62,007 nucleotides of DNA from Deltaproteobacteria bacterium (GCA_027317185.1 DAHVFB010000008.1:1-62007); one strand, 5' to 3'. Shown: positions 45,951-55,059, counted from the stretch's first letter. Numbers and translations: made by a program. Notes: generated by a model from the sequence alone, not told the origin.

Positions 45951-46727
45951 ATGACTCACATTGTGGGAGAGCTGGTGGAGAGTTTGGCCGCGGGCCGCGT
46001 CAGAATTGTCGATCTAACCAGACCATTGTCGCCGCAGACTCCGATTATCAACCTGCCGCCCCAATTTGCGCAGCCGCCGCGATTCGCGATTGAAACCATG
46101 AGCCGTTACGATCCACGCGGCCCGACGTCGTATTCCAACGCCATCCACGTCTGGGAACATACGGGGACTCACTTCGACGCGCCGATTCACTGGGTGACCG
46201 GAAAGGATTTGCCCGCTAATGCCTGCGATACCATCCCAGCGCACAAATTCATCGGTCCGGCGTGTGTGATTGACGTCACTGCGCAGGCGGCCAAAGACCC
46301 TGATTTTCTGTTGATGCCCGAACATATTCTGGAATGGGAGACCCGCTATGGCCGTATCCCAACGCAATCATGGGTGCTGCTGCGCACCGGCTGGAGCAAA
46401 CGCGAGGGTGCTGCATTTCTGAACGAAGATGCGACCGGCGCTCATAGCCCCGGCCCACACGTTTCGGCTTCCAGGCTGCTAGCGCATGAGCGCGATGTGC
46501 TCGGTATCGGGGTGGAAACTGTGGGTACCGATGCGGGTCAGGCGCGCAGTCTCGATCCGCCCTTTCCGAATCATGCCACGATGCACGGGGCGGGCAAGTT
46601 CGGACTGGCGAGCTTATGCAATCTCGATCAGCTTCCGCCGACCGGCTCGATCGTGGTGGCCGCGCCGCTCAAAATCGTAGCGGGCAGCGGCAGTCCGGTG
46701 CGTGTATTAGGGTTGGTGGCGGTGTGA
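45951..46727 (+). CDS. Cyclase-family (kynurenine-formamidase-type) metal hydrolase
   Basis: A 258-residue member of the cyclase family that includes the bacterial arylformamidase KynB. The metal-binding motif is HTGTHFDAPIHW, with His70, His74, Asp76 and His80. The ATG at 45951 has a GGAGG about eight bases upstream, so this start is preferred over one 42 bases earlier. It is convergent with an alpha/beta hydrolase that also resembles arylformamidases. Confidence 0.85.
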   Translation: MTHIVGELVESLAAGRVRIVDLTRPLSPQTPIINLPPQFAQPPRFAIETMSRYDPRGPTSYSNAIHVWEHTGTHFDAPIHWVTGKDLPANACDTIPAHKFIGPACVIDVTAQAAKDPDFLLMPEHILEWETRYGRIPTQSWVLLRTGWSKREGAAFLNEDATGAHSPGPHVSASRLLAHERDVLGIGVETVGTDAGQARSLDPPFPNHATMHGAGKFGLASLCNLDQLPPTGSIVVAAPLKIVAGSGSPVRVLGLVAV

Positions 46728-46747
46728 TTGTGCCGCGACGACTTCGT

Positions 46748-47575
46748 TTACTGCCGGCTGATCCATTTCAGCGCATGCGGCGCCCATGGTCCCTCGGCTT
46801 CGCCGCCGGCGAAGCAGGCGCTGAAATGATTACGCCCGGCCAGTACAATCCGCTCGACCGATCCGCCCGCAGCGCGCAGTGCCGGTTCCATCTGTTCGGC
46901 CTGTCGCGAAAGATGGGGGAAATCTTCGCTGCCGTGCGACAACAGAAAGGGCGGCGGCGTGCCTTGGATATTACAAATCGGACTTACCGTCGCTTCGATC
47001 CCGGCCGCGGACGGCCCCAGAAATCGCGGCCGCGCCAAAAGCCCCGAGCCCTCGCGAAAATCGTACACACCCGAGATCGGAAGACATCCGCGCACCACAT
47101 CGCGCGGCAATCCAAGGTTCTGCTGCCAATCGCGCCTGACCGCGAGCAACGCCGCGTAATGTCCACCGGCTGAGTGACCGCCGATGAAGATTCGTTCGGG
47201 CTTGCCGCCATACCGGCTGACGTTCCGAAACAGCCAGGCGATCCCGTCGGCGACATCGTTATATCCTGCAGGAAACAGATGTTGCGGAGCGAGCCGATAT
47301 CCGATGCTGGCGAAAATGATTCCCGCGTGATTAAAAACCGGGGCCATGAACAACAGGTGTTCCTTGTACCCACTGGTCCATCCGCCGCCATGCGCGAATG
47401 CGGCTACCGTGCCGTTGGGATACTGCGGTACGCAGAGCGCGAGACTTTGGTACGGGTCGCGGCCGTAGCTATGATCCTCGGCGCTGACTCCCCCGCCGCG
47501 CTTCATCACTTCGGCGGCGAAGGCCTGTCCAGGTTCGGAAAGCGGTTCCTGCGGGGGATAATCTTGTATGCGCAT
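46748..47575 (-). CDS. Alpha/beta hydrolase of the esterase/kynurenine-formamidase-like type
   Basis: A 275-residue enzyme with the hormone-sensitive-lipase-like oxyanion motif HGGGW (about 62-66) and the nucleophile motif GHSAGG (Ser135). The final histidine is in GRNHFSA. These features fit carboxylesterase or arylformamidase activity. It ends 21 nt from the convergent cyclase-family gene. Confidence 0.84.
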   Translation of the reverse strand: MRIQDYPPQEPLSEPGQAFAAEVMKRGGGVSAEDHSYGRDPYQSLALCVPQYPNGTVAAFAHGGGWTSGYKEHLLFMAPVFNHAGIIFASIGYRLAPQHLFPAGYNDVADGIAWLFRNVSRYGGKPERIFIGGHSAGGHYAALLAVRRDWQQNLGLPRDVVRGCLPISGVYDFREGSGLLARPRFLGPSAAGIEATVSPICNIQGTPPPFLLSHGSEDFPHLSRQAEQMEPALRAAGGSVERIVLAGRNHFSACFAGGEAEGPWAPHALKWISRQ

Positions 47576-47643
47576 GGATATTTAACGTGCCTTAGCGCGC
47601 ACACTACGCGCCGTTTTCCCGAAAACGCAAGCCGCAGTTAATC

Positions 47644-47931
47644 TCAGGTTGTGATTGCCGCCTCGGCGCTGCGCATCACGACGCTTGCCTCGACATCGCC
47701 ATGGCCGACGATAAAGTCCGCGATCTCGTTAACCAGTTCCCAGAGGTTGCGCCCGTCGACGGCCCATTCCTGCGAACCGCGATATGCACCGCCGCCTTGC
47801 GAACCCTCGCGCGTTAATAATCTTACGGCCACTTTGCCAACGGGCCATTGCGCTTCGATCAACATGCGCAAAACATTGGCGCGGCAGAATTCAACGCTAG
47901 AAGCGTGAAGCGGCAAAACTGCTCCAGCCAC
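47644..47931 (-). CDS. Small hypothetical protein
   Basis: A 95-residue open frame with a GTG start and a GGGAGGGGG ribosome binding site immediately upstream, which supports the minus strand over the antisense frame. No domain is recognised. The product is mixed alpha/beta with no membrane segment. It lies upstream of the esterase gene by 68 nt and could be cotranscribed. Confidence 0.5.
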   Translation of the reverse strand: MAGAVLPLHASSVEFCRANVLRMLIEAQWPVGKVAVRLLTREGSQGGGAYRGSQEWAVDGRNLWELVNEIADFIVGHGDVEASVVMRSAEAAITT

Positions 47932-48218
47932 AATTCCCCCTCCCTTTGAGAAAAAAATGACGAGGCCAACTGTATACCACTAAATTAAGTGCGTTGCGAT
48001 ATTTCGGCTCAAAAAACCAACGTTTCGCCAAAACCGCAAGCACATCAACACACAGCAGCTATAGGCGGCGCACCCTTAGCCATTTTGGTCAATTCCAATC
48101 CAATGCGACCTTGTTCGACTGCGCGTTTTCCAATTTATTTTCAGTTCGTCAGGACTAGCTTAAGAACGGCTGGCGTAGTAATCGAATCAGTGGGATCGAT
48201 CGACTGCGGGAGGAATTT
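47932..48218. other. Intergenic region, AT-rich
   Basis: A 287-nt gap between divergent genes. It contains A-runs and several short inverted motifs but no recognised promoter, RNA or repeat. It should hold the promoters of both flanking genes. Confidence 0.4.
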
Positions 48219-48800
48219 GTGCGAGCGCACTACTGCATTTTAGCGATAGCAGCACTGGCCGTGGCTGGATGCTCCGCCCAGAATGCGGGAACTGGCAGAT
48301 TTTCCCCGGTCACTCAAAGTCACGCAACTCCACTACCTGCACACGGCAACGTCACGGTGGCTTCATGGTACGGTCCGGGCTTCAACGGACGGCGGACCAG
48401 CAACGGTGAAATTTTCCATCAAGATGGACTAACCGCAGCCTCGCGCACTTTGCCGCTCGGTTCGCGGGTGCGGGTTACCAACCTCAGCAACGGGCGATCG
48501 GTGGTGGTGCGCATCAACGATCGCGGACCTTACGTTCGCGGCCGCGGACTTGACCTCTCGAAAGGGGCCGCGCAGGAGATCGGCCTCACCCGTGAAGGCG
48601 TGGCGCGGGTGCAGGTAAGTGCGGTCAATCAGACCGGTTCCAGCACGCCGGCGCCAACCCTGTGGAAGGGTAAGGTACGGGTCAAACGCCGGACGTACCA
48701 CTACGCGCGCGCACATTCACATTATCGGTATCGCAACTCTGGATCTCATCGGATGGTGGCGAACCCGGTCGGCGACTGGATCTTGCAACTGATGTCGTAG
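48219..48800 (+). CDS. rlpA: RlpA-family septal ring lytic transglycosylase (lipoprotein)
   Basis: Peptidoglycan-acting outer-membrane lipoprotein of 193 residues. The lipobox AVAGC gives Cys18. The double-psi beta-barrel domain is clear in VASWYGPGFNGRRTSNGE and VVRINDRGPYVRGRGLDLS, where the catalytic-type Asp and the conserved Gly-Arg block of RlpA lie. There is no C-terminal SPOR domain; a basic His/Arg-rich tail follows. Starts with GTG. Confidence 0.85.
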   Translation: MRAHYCILAIAALAVAGCSAQNAGTGRFSPVTQSHATPLPAHGNVTVASWYGPGFNGRRTSNGEIFHQDGLTAASRTLPLGSRVRVTNLSNGRSVVVRINDRGPYVRGRGLDLSKGAAQEIGLTREGVARVQVSAVNQTGSSTPAPTLWKGKVRVKRRTYHYARAHSHYRYRNSGSHRMVANPVGDWILQLMS

Positions 48801-48928
48801 CAAGCAGCCGAGTTTCCCGCGTTCGCCGTTAATCGAAGGTGTTCCGAGGCGCGGCACGGGTGGATTTTTCAACCGAATCGTTGCTGATTGCCGGTTCATT
48901 CGAGGTTGCTCGCGATAAGCCGCCTTGT

Positions 48929-49660
48929 ATGATCGGAATTGAGGTGCCGGTCCTACCCATGGCCTTCGCCGAACAAATCACCAGCCGACGCTGCGTCTGG
49001 CTGTTTGCGGCACTGATTAGTGTGTCGATGCTGCTGGTTTGCTCGGCTGGACGCGGATCGCAAAGCAGAGCCGCGGAAGCGGAATCGACCTTTCTGGTTG
49101 CCAAGCCGGACATGCCTGATCCGTTATTCGCACATTCAGTGATCATGATGATTCCGCATCAGGGTGACGATCCGCTGGTGATCGGATTGATCGTGAATAA
49201 ACCGATAAAGGGCATACCGCTCAGCAAATTGTTTCCAGATAGCCCGGCGCTTAAGCAGAGTGGGGCGACGGCGTTCTTCGGCGGACCGATCGATATTGAG
49301 ACGCCCGCGGTCCTGATCAAGTCAACCCGGCCGCTTGAGCATGCGATTCATCTCGCGGGCGATGTGTACGTCAGCATGGATTTGGATCTGGCCGCGAAGA
49401 TGGCGCGGGATCCAAAGCAGGTGCGGCAATTCCGAGTGATCGTGGGCCGCGCGCAGTGGAGCGTCGAGCAACTGCATGGCGAAATATTGCGGGGCGCGTG
49501 GTACACGGTGACCGCTGATCCGAATATCGTTTTCAATTCCGATCCGGCGACGGTATGGCGCACGTTGTCGGATCGAGCGAGGCTAATCCCGATTGAACTG
49601 AACTTTGCGCCTCGCGATCTCGGGAGGTCACCGAGTTCCAGCCACCGAATTAGTCATTAG
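48929..49660 (+). CDS. YqgE/AlgH family protein with N-terminal membrane/signal segment
   Basis: A 243-residue member of the UPF0301 YqgE/AlgH family. The family motifs FAHSVIMMIPHQGDDPLVIG, VNKPI and FFGGPI are all present. In most members the protein starts directly with this domain, whereas here about 50 extra residues at the front include a hydrophobic segment (VWLFAALISVSMLLVCSAG). The ATG at 48929 is one choice; ATG 48959 and one at 48839 are also possible. Confidence 0.72.
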   Translation: MIGIEVPVLPMAFAEQITSRRCVWLFAALISVSMLLVCSAGRGSQSRAAEAESTFLVAKPDMPDPLFAHSVIMMIPHQGDDPLVIGLIVNKPIKGIPLSKLFPDSPALKQSGATAFFGGPIDIETPAVLIKSTRPLEHAIHLAGDVYVSMDLDLAAKMARDPKQVRQFRVIVGRAQWSVEQLHGEILRGAWYTVTADPNIVFNSDPATVWRTLSDRARLIPIELNFAPRDLGRSPSSSHRISH

Positions 49661-49677
49661 CTTCCTTACGCGTAAAG

Positions 49678-49704
49678 AGGCGGCTGGTGTTATGCCAGCC
49701 GCCT
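49678..49704. terminator. Bidirectional rho-independent terminator
   Basis: A 10-bp perfect stem (AGGCGGCTGG at 49678-49687 with CCAGCCGCCT at 49695-49704) and a 7-nt loop. It sits between two convergent genes, with an A-rich stretch before it and a T/A-rich one after it. Confidence 0.75.
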
Positions 49705-49731
49705 TATCAACCGCGAACATCAATCATTAAA

Positions 49732-50295
49732 TTATTGACCCGAAGTCGCCCCGGCCGTGGGCTGAGCGGAGCCGATCAAGGGCACCAGTTGCGCGATCTG
49801 GCACTGGATCAGTGCGTGAAGCTTGTTATCGATCTGGAAAAAGCGCGTGGTTTTGATCTCCGAGATGGCCGCCCTGAACTTCGGAATATACTGCTTCTGG
49901 ACGTTCAGACGCGCCTGCTGCACGGCGATAACTTCATCCAGCTTGGCCTTCGCATCGGCACCCGTCATGTTCTGATACGCCTTCGCATAGGCGCGGATTT
50001 CGGCCGCATGGCGCTTGTCAACCTGATCCATTGCCGCTTCGTACCGGTCATACAGTGGCCAGAACTTTTTGCCTTCGGCGGGCGTGAGGTCCATGTTCTC
50101 GCCGATCAGCGCCTTGCGCTCGGCCTTGGCGGCCGCCAAATCGAGTTTACTTTGCGACTGACCATTGGGTGCCGCACCGGGAGTAGCCTGCGGCGCAGCC
50201 GTCGATTCCTGTGCGAAGCTCGGTAGGCCCCAGCTCATGCCGCATACCACCATCGTTGCCGCCATCGCGGCGGCGAGGCCTTTTTTGCCCTTCAT
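49732..50295 (-). CDS. Spy/CpxP-like periplasmic helical protein
   Basis: A 187-residue exported protein. The signal peptide (MKGKKGLAAAMAATMVVCG) is followed by AQESTAAPQATPG and then a nearly all-helical domain (about residues 50-170) with LTPAEGKKFWPLYDRYEAAM, close to the LTxxQ type of Spy/CpxP proteins. It is probably a periplasmic chaperone or stress protein. The ATG at 50295 is chosen because it begins the signal peptide; an upstream in-frame start adds 21 residues. Confidence 0.65.
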   Translation of the reverse strand: MKGKKGLAAAMAATMVVCGMSWGLPSFAQESTAAPQATPGAAPNGQSQSKLDLAAAKAERKALIGENMDLTPAEGKKFWPLYDRYEAAMDQVDKRHAAEIRAYAKAYQNMTGADAKAKLDEVIAVQQARLNVQKQYIPKFRAAISEIKTTRFFQIDNKLHALIQCQIAQLVPLIGSAQPTAGATSGQ

Positions 50296-50386
50296 GCGAA
50301 ATTGTGTCCTTTGTATGAGAAGTTGCGCGATAGTCGCCCATCGGCGAAAGCGAGTCAAGGTTTTATGCCCTCATGGCCGTGCGGCT

Positions 50387-51514
50387 TCAGGAGAGCAGGG
50401 CGCTCTGCAGGATATCGAGTCCTCGTTGCCGATCGATCACATAAATTAGGCCGCGCTCGTCGGTGGTTACGTCGTTGGACGAGGCGCGTTCATAACCCGG
50501 CGGTGGGTCGGGTTGGTACGATCCCACCTCTTTGGGCGCGAAGGGGTTCGCGATGTCGACCAGCCGCATCCCGTTTGCGAACCATGCGAACGGGATGATC
50601 GAACCGGTGACGCGCTCCGATGGCTGATGGCACCCGGTCATCGGCGGTTGCGGCGCGCCGTCGCGGTCGATTCCATCGACTTGAAAGGTGGCGATCGGGG
50701 TCGGCTCCGGCTCGTAGGTCACGTCGTAAATCCATGCGAAAGAGGGCGGCGCGGGCCGTAGCTTGAAGACATCCTCGTCGGCCACGACCATAATCCGTCT
50801 GCCCTTGAGCGTACCGGGAATCGGCAGACAGGTATGGGTCGGATGCGAGAAACCCGGGCCGGTGTTGCGATGCGCGACCATGCGAGGATGCGCCAGGTCG
50901 CTGATATCGAGAATGAAAAAGCCCGCGTGCCAATAGCTGACGTATAAGCGATCACCCAGGCGCAAGGGATGATGACATAGCGGTTCCGGAGCATCGCCCC
51001 ATCTGTACTCCTCGCCGCCAGCCGCGTGTTGCCCCGGAATCCACCAACGGCCAGCCTCCACGGGCTTGGAAGGATCGGCGAGATCGAGAATCATCACGAT
51101 GCGGCCGACGTAGCCTTCGACGCTCGGCGAGATGTAAGCGTAGCGTCCGTCGAAAGAGAACCGATGTACGCCAGCACCCGCCGTTTTCCATTTCGTGATC
51201 AGTTTGGGGCGTGATCCGTCGCGGACATCATAGATGCCGAGGCCGCCGCCAAATTCAGGATTTTCTTTTCCGATCCGCTCATGATTGACGATCATGATCC
51301 CATTGGCGGCGCGAACTTTATGCGAATGCCATCCCGGCGGAATCTGGATCTGTGACAAAATCCGGGGATGGCGCGGATCGGCGATGTCGACGATGGTGGT
51401 GCCATACGGCGGCGTCATGTGTCCGATATAAAGGGTGGTCGCATCGCTCCATACCTGGCCGCCGCCGGGACAATCCAGATGCCCAATCAGTTCAGTATTC
51501 TTCGTCGCCGCCAC
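50387..51514 (-). CDS. LVIVD-repeat protein
   Basis: A 375-residue protein with repeated beta-strand blades of the LVIVD type: TTIVDIADPRHPRIL, IVMILDLADPSKPVEAG, FFILDISDLAHPRMV and MRLVDIANPFAPKEVG. These suggest a beta-propeller. The GTG at 51514 is supported by a strong GGAGG five to six bases upstream, and it avoids the overlap with the convergently oriented gene at 51626 that a longer frame would cause. No signal peptide is evident at this start. Confidence 0.78.
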   Translation of the reverse strand: MAATKNTELIGHLDCPGGGQVWSDATTLYIGHMTPPYGTTIVDIADPRHPRILSQIQIPPGWHSHKVRAANGIMIVNHERIGKENPEFGGGLGIYDVRDGSRPKLITKWKTAGAGVHRFSFDGRYAYISPSVEGYVGRIVMILDLADPSKPVEAGRWWIPGQHAAGGEEYRWGDAPEPLCHHPLRLGDRLYVSYWHAGFFILDISDLAHPRMVAHRNTGPGFSHPTHTCLPIPGTLKGRRIMVVADEDVFKLRPAPPSFAWIYDVTYEPEPTPIATFQVDGIDRDGAPQPPMTGCHQPSERVTGSIIPFAWFANGMRLVDIANPFAPKEVGSYQPDPPPGYERASSNDVTTDERGLIYVIDRQRGLDILQSALLS

Positions 51515-51625
51515 TTGATCCTCCGCGCAATGCTTCTGCTCTGGACCGCAAAACTCGATAGGTGGAATATATCCCGAACCAGGGCCAATGAAGAGCCATG
51601 CGAGTAATGGTCGACAGCGAAGCCT

Positions 51626-53149
51626 GTGCGGAGATGGATTGATCGAATGGGATTGCGGACCGGTAAGGAATTTATCGCGGGATTGAATGACGGGCGTCAG
51701 GTTTACGCCAATGGCGGCCTGATTCGCGATGTCACCCAGGATGAAGCTTTCGGCGGAGTGTGCCGCGAACTGGCGAAGCTTTATGACTTGCAGCACGATG
51801 CGCAGATCGGACCGGCCATAACCTGTCGGTCCCCAAACGCCAGCGCCTACACCTGTTCGCTGATGCAGGCGCATGACTGGCCCTCGATGGAGCATCGGGT
51901 GCGTGGTGAACGGATGCGCGCCGATGCGGTCAACGGCATGATGGGCCGGCTGCCGGATTTCGTAAACGCGGTGATGACCGACTTCGCCTCCGCTCAAGCA
52001 TTGTTCGGCCGCAATGATCCTGCGTTCGGCCGCCACATCACCGAATACTTCGAGTTGTGCCGCGATCGCGATTTGTGCCTGACGCATGCGCTGGTCGATC
52101 CGCAGATTGATCGCAGGCGTGGGGTCGAAGCGCAGGAGGCCTTGCGGATCGTAAAGGAGACCGATGCGGGACTGATCGTCTCGGGCGCGCGGATGCTGGC
52201 GACGCTGGCGCCGGTGGCGGACGAAATTCTGATTGCGCCGTTCTCGAATCGCAAACCTGGCGAAGGGGACTTCACGATCGTCTTTGCGATTCCGGTTGCA
52301 ACCGCGGGGCTTAAGCTCGTATGCCGCGAGACCTACGACCGTGGCTATTCGGATTATGATCGGCCGTTGACCACTCGTTATGATGAAGGCGACGCGCTGG
52401 CGGTGTTCGACCAGGTGCTGGTGCCATGGGAACGCGTATTCGCCGCGCGCGATATCGAAACCTACAACCTGATCCGGGTGGCCGTGCCGGGCTACCTTTG
52501 GCTCAACGCCACCATCCGCGCTACCGCCAAGCTGAGTTTCATGACCGGATTGGCGGCGCTGGTGGCCGAGACGATCGGGCGTACCGAATTACAGCGCTAT
52601 CAGGAAATTCTCGGTGAGCTGGTCGCCAATGTGGAATTGGCGGAGGGGTTGGTGACCGCCGGCGCACATCAGTTGCTCGACAACCTGCAAAATAGCGGCG
52701 CACGCGCCGGAGGGCTTTCACCTGATGACGGGGCGAAACGGGTGGGCGGATCGCATGGCACGCTGAATCGAGGATTGGTAAGTCTTACCGCGGCGCGGAT
52801 GTTTTTTCCCGCGGCGCATCAGCGGGCAGTGGAAGCGATCCGCTATCTGGGTAGCAGTGGCCTGGTGATGACGCCGTCGGAACGCGATTTCGATAACCCC
52901 GAACTTCAAGCTACGCTGGCGCGCCATTTCAAAGGCCAGGCGGTCTCGGCGCGCGATCGGGTACGAATCATGAAAATGGCCTGGGATGCGATCAGCGGCG
53001 ATTTTGGTGGGCGGCAACTGCTTTATGAATTTTTTTACGCTGGCGATCCGTTCAACAATCGACTTCTGTACTTCGGCAGCCGCCGTTACAAGGAATGTCT
53101 AGATCGCGCTCAACATGCGCTCGCTTCTTTTTCGCCGCATGATCGCTAG
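51626..53149 (+). CDS. HpaB-family flavin-dependent monooxygenase
   Basis: A 507-residue member of the 4-hydroxyphenylacetate 3-hydroxylase (HpaB) oxygenase family, which uses reduced FAD to hydroxylate phenols; 4-hydroxybutyryl-CoA dehydratases share the fold. The N-terminal block GLRTGKEFIAGLNDGRQVY and the C-terminal block DPFNNRLLYFGSRRYKE fit the family. The frame starts with GTG at 51626; the ATG at 51647 is also reasonable. No HpaC flavin reductase lies nearby, so electrons must come from elsewhere. Confidence 0.82.
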   Translation: MRRWIDRMGLRTGKEFIAGLNDGRQVYANGGLIRDVTQDEAFGGVCRELAKLYDLQHDAQIGPAITCRSPNASAYTCSLMQAHDWPSMEHRVRGERMRADAVNGMMGRLPDFVNAVMTDFASAQALFGRNDPAFGRHITEYFELCRDRDLCLTHALVDPQIDRRRGVEAQEALRIVKETDAGLIVSGARMLATLAPVADEILIAPFSNRKPGEGDFTIVFAIPVATAGLKLVCRETYDRGYSDYDRPLTTRYDEGDALAVFDQVLVPWERVFAARDIETYNLIRVAVPGYLWLNATIRATAKLSFMTGLAALVAETIGRTELQRYQEILGELVANVELAEGLVTAGAHQLLDNLQNSGARAGGLSPDDGAKRVGGSHGTLNRGLVSLTAARMFFPAAHQRAVEAIRYLGSSGLVMTPSERDFDNPELQATLARHFKGQAVSARDRVRIMKMAWDAISGDFGGRQLLYEFFYAGDPFNNRLLYFGSRRYKECLDRAQHALASFSPHDR

Positions 53150-53287
53150 TTTTGATCGATAACGTAGCCTTGCGTTTACCCTCGCCGCGTTTTGCATAGC
53201 CGCCCATCCATGGCACATGGCGTGCTTGTTTTTTCGTCGATCAGCGAAAGAATTTTCCTATCTCCACACAGATCAAAGGAGTTATCG

Positions 53288-53926
53288 ATGGCTTGTGGTC
53301 GATTTCTTTTCGCGATAGCTGCGGGTTTCGTTTTTGGGGGATGTGCTTTGCTCGGAGCAGCCAGTTCCACTACTGGATCTTCGGCGACCGCCCCGGGAAC
53401 CGTAGCCTCCACGGCGGGCTCGGACGTGATCAGTAAACCTTCAATGTTCGACTATACCAGTCGTTCGACCAAAATCGCTTTCATTTCGCCCGCCGCGCTT
53501 CTCAATCAAAACCGATTTCTCGAGGCCGATGTCATCGTCCGCGAGCAATGCCGATTCAGGACGCCGGATCCATTATTTTTTGTTCCGGATGAAGAACGCA
53601 GTCCGCAATGGGTATTTGCCGGACGTCTTGATCGTTATGGCGATTTCCAGGCGCTCGAGTATCGAAGCATGCTCACGTTGGGATTGGCCAAAGGCACCAC
53701 GCAACTCAATTCGTGGCCCGTTGAGTTGGTGTCGCTGGCCGATATGCCGCAGGTTTTCCTCGAGCAGCGTCTGGAGTTGACCGCCAAGAGCAAACTGCCT
53801 CCTGACGACGCCAAGGAAATGGTCGAGAACTACATGCGGCAGGCGCAGCAGATCGAGGAAGTGGTTGCGCGACTGGAGAAAAGTTACAATCCGCAGATCG
53901 AGTGCCTGCCCAAAAAGTCGGGATAG
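53288..53926 (+). CDS. Putative lipoprotein of unknown function
   Basis: A 212-residue exported lipoprotein. The signal ends FGGC and Cys19 is the expected lipidation site. The ATG at 53288 has an AAAGGAG eight bases upstream; the open frame begins 96 nt earlier, but this site begins the signal peptide. The C-terminal half has a helical segment (ENYMRQAQQIEEVVARLEK). No domain recognised. Confidence 0.7.
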   Translation: MACGRFLFAIAAGFVFGGCALLGAASSTTGSSATAPGTVASTAGSDVISKPSMFDYTSRSTKIAFISPAALLNQNRFLEADVIVREQCRFRTPDPLFFVPDEERSPQWVFAGRLDRYGDFQALEYRSMLTLGLAKGTTQLNSWPVELVSLADMPQVFLEQRLELTAKSKLPPDDAKEMVENYMRQAQQIEEVVARLEKSYNPQIECLPKKSG

Positions 53927-54026
53927 CTGCCTGGCGAAGCTCGGCACCAGAAGGATTTTTCGCTTGCGAGCGAAGTCCCTGGTTACGTTAATCTCGATCG
54001 CTTGGGACGGAACTTCGCTGCATCCG

Positions 54027-54434
54027 CTATAAGCCGGCGGGCACCGCCGCGATCGCTTCGATCTCGATCAGCATTCCGGCCTCCGCCAATGCTGCCACAC
54101 CGATCAGCGAACTGGCCGGAAGATCGTTGCGGCCAAGGAATTCATCGCGGATGTCGAGCACGGTCTTACGATTGTCCGGCTGAAGGTTGACGACATAGGT
54201 GGTGATCTTGACCACATCGGCAGTCGTTGCGCCCACCCCCGCCAACACGGCAATCAGATTTTCATTGCAGCGCCGGGCCTGCGCCGCGAGATCGCCATCG
54301 ATCAGCTTGCCCTCACGATCGCGAGCGACCTGACCGGAAATAAAAATAAATTTAGCCGCGCCCTCCACTGTCACCGCATGATGGTATCCCCAGGGCGTGA
54401 ACATCGTGGGCGGATTCACCAGTTTCTTATCCAT
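54027..54434 (-). CDS. RidA-family protein (YjgF/YER057c/UK114)
   Basis: A 135-residue member of the Rid family. The family blocks FISGQVARDREGKL and LIEIEAIAAVP are present. In archetypal RidA enamine deaminase the conserved Arg follows Pro-Ala in the PARxxV motif; here the corresponding stretch is PASSLIGV (about residues 106-113), so the Arg is a Ser. The enamine-deaminase activity is therefore uncertain. A GAAAGGAGAG lies seven bases upstream of the ATG at 54434. Confidence 0.85.
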   Translation of the reverse strand: MDKKLVNPPTMFTPWGYHHAVTVEGAAKFIFISGQVARDREGKLIDGDLAAQARRCNENLIAVLAGVGATTADVVKITTYVVNLQPDNRKTVLDIRDEFLGRNDLPASSLIGVAALAEAGMLIEIEAIAAVPAGL

Positions 54435-54581
54435 ATGCTCTCCTTTCAAAGTGTGATCTGGAAAGTATCGCGAACTTAGGCCACTGGCGATCCCGGTCAA
54501 CCGATGTCGCGCCGCCTTTGCAGGGACGAACGAGCCGGTGTTATGTACAGACCAGGCGAACCTGCCGCGGGGAAAGATCAT

Positions 54582-54962
54582 ATGCCATTTGTCGATCATC
54601 GTACGATTCCCGAAGTGCTGATGCGCTCCGGTGTTCGCGGCAAGTTTCTGGTCAATAAAGACACTCCATCGCGCAATGTGACGCTGCTTATGAATGAAGT
54701 CGATCCCGGCGCCAGTATCCCGCTGCACCAGCATTCGGTCGAAGAGACGGTGTACATGCTGGAAGGCGAGATCTGGGCACGCATCGGCAACGATCGATAT
54801 ACCGTTACGGCGCATGATTCGGTGCTCTTTCCGGCGGGAGTGCCGCATGCGTGGGGCAACGCGGGCGCGGGCGTGGCGCGTATGCTATGGATTTTCAGCG
54901 GCCCCGATCCATTCGCCGATTCGATTTACCTCGAAGGTCGGCCGCCCATAGAGCGAGCCTGA
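54582..54962 (+). CDS. Cupin-domain protein
   Basis: A 126-residue single-domain cupin. Motif 1 reads PLHQHSVEETVYMLEGE, with His49, His51 and Glu55 as metal ligands, and motif 2 (FPAGVPHAWGN) supplies His89. It is divergent from the RidA gene. The ATG at 54582 follows a GGGGAAAG; an ATG at 54543 would add 13 residues. Often found as an oxalate-decarboxylase-like or sugar-binding domain, but no substrate is clear. Confidence 0.84.
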   Translation: MPFVDHRTIPEVLMRSGVRGKFLVNKDTPSRNVTLLMNEVDPGASIPLHQHSVEETVYMLEGEIWARIGNDRYTVTAHDSVLFPAGVPHAWGNAGAGVARMLWIFSGPDPFADSIYLEGRPPIERA

Positions 54963-54987
54963 TCCTGCTTGAATACAATGGACGTTG

Positions 54988-55018
54988 TTTGTCATTTTGG
55001 GTGTGGCGAAGAATTCCG
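54988..55018. repeat. Diverged half copy of the dispersed palindromic repeat
   Basis: Contains TTTGTCATTTTGGGTG and GGCGAAGAATTCCGG, a degenerate form of one arm of the repeat. It lies between the cupin and ubiD genes. Confidence 0.5.
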
Positions 55019-55059
55019 GTCAGTTGATTCGGTTCATCAGCCTCGGCTGGAGGTGACCA

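Noticed and set aside
51515-52087. Extended N-terminus of the LVIVD protein reaching into hpaB
   Set aside because: A GTG with a strong ribosome binding site at 51514 gives a complete protein without overlapping the hpaB-like gene.
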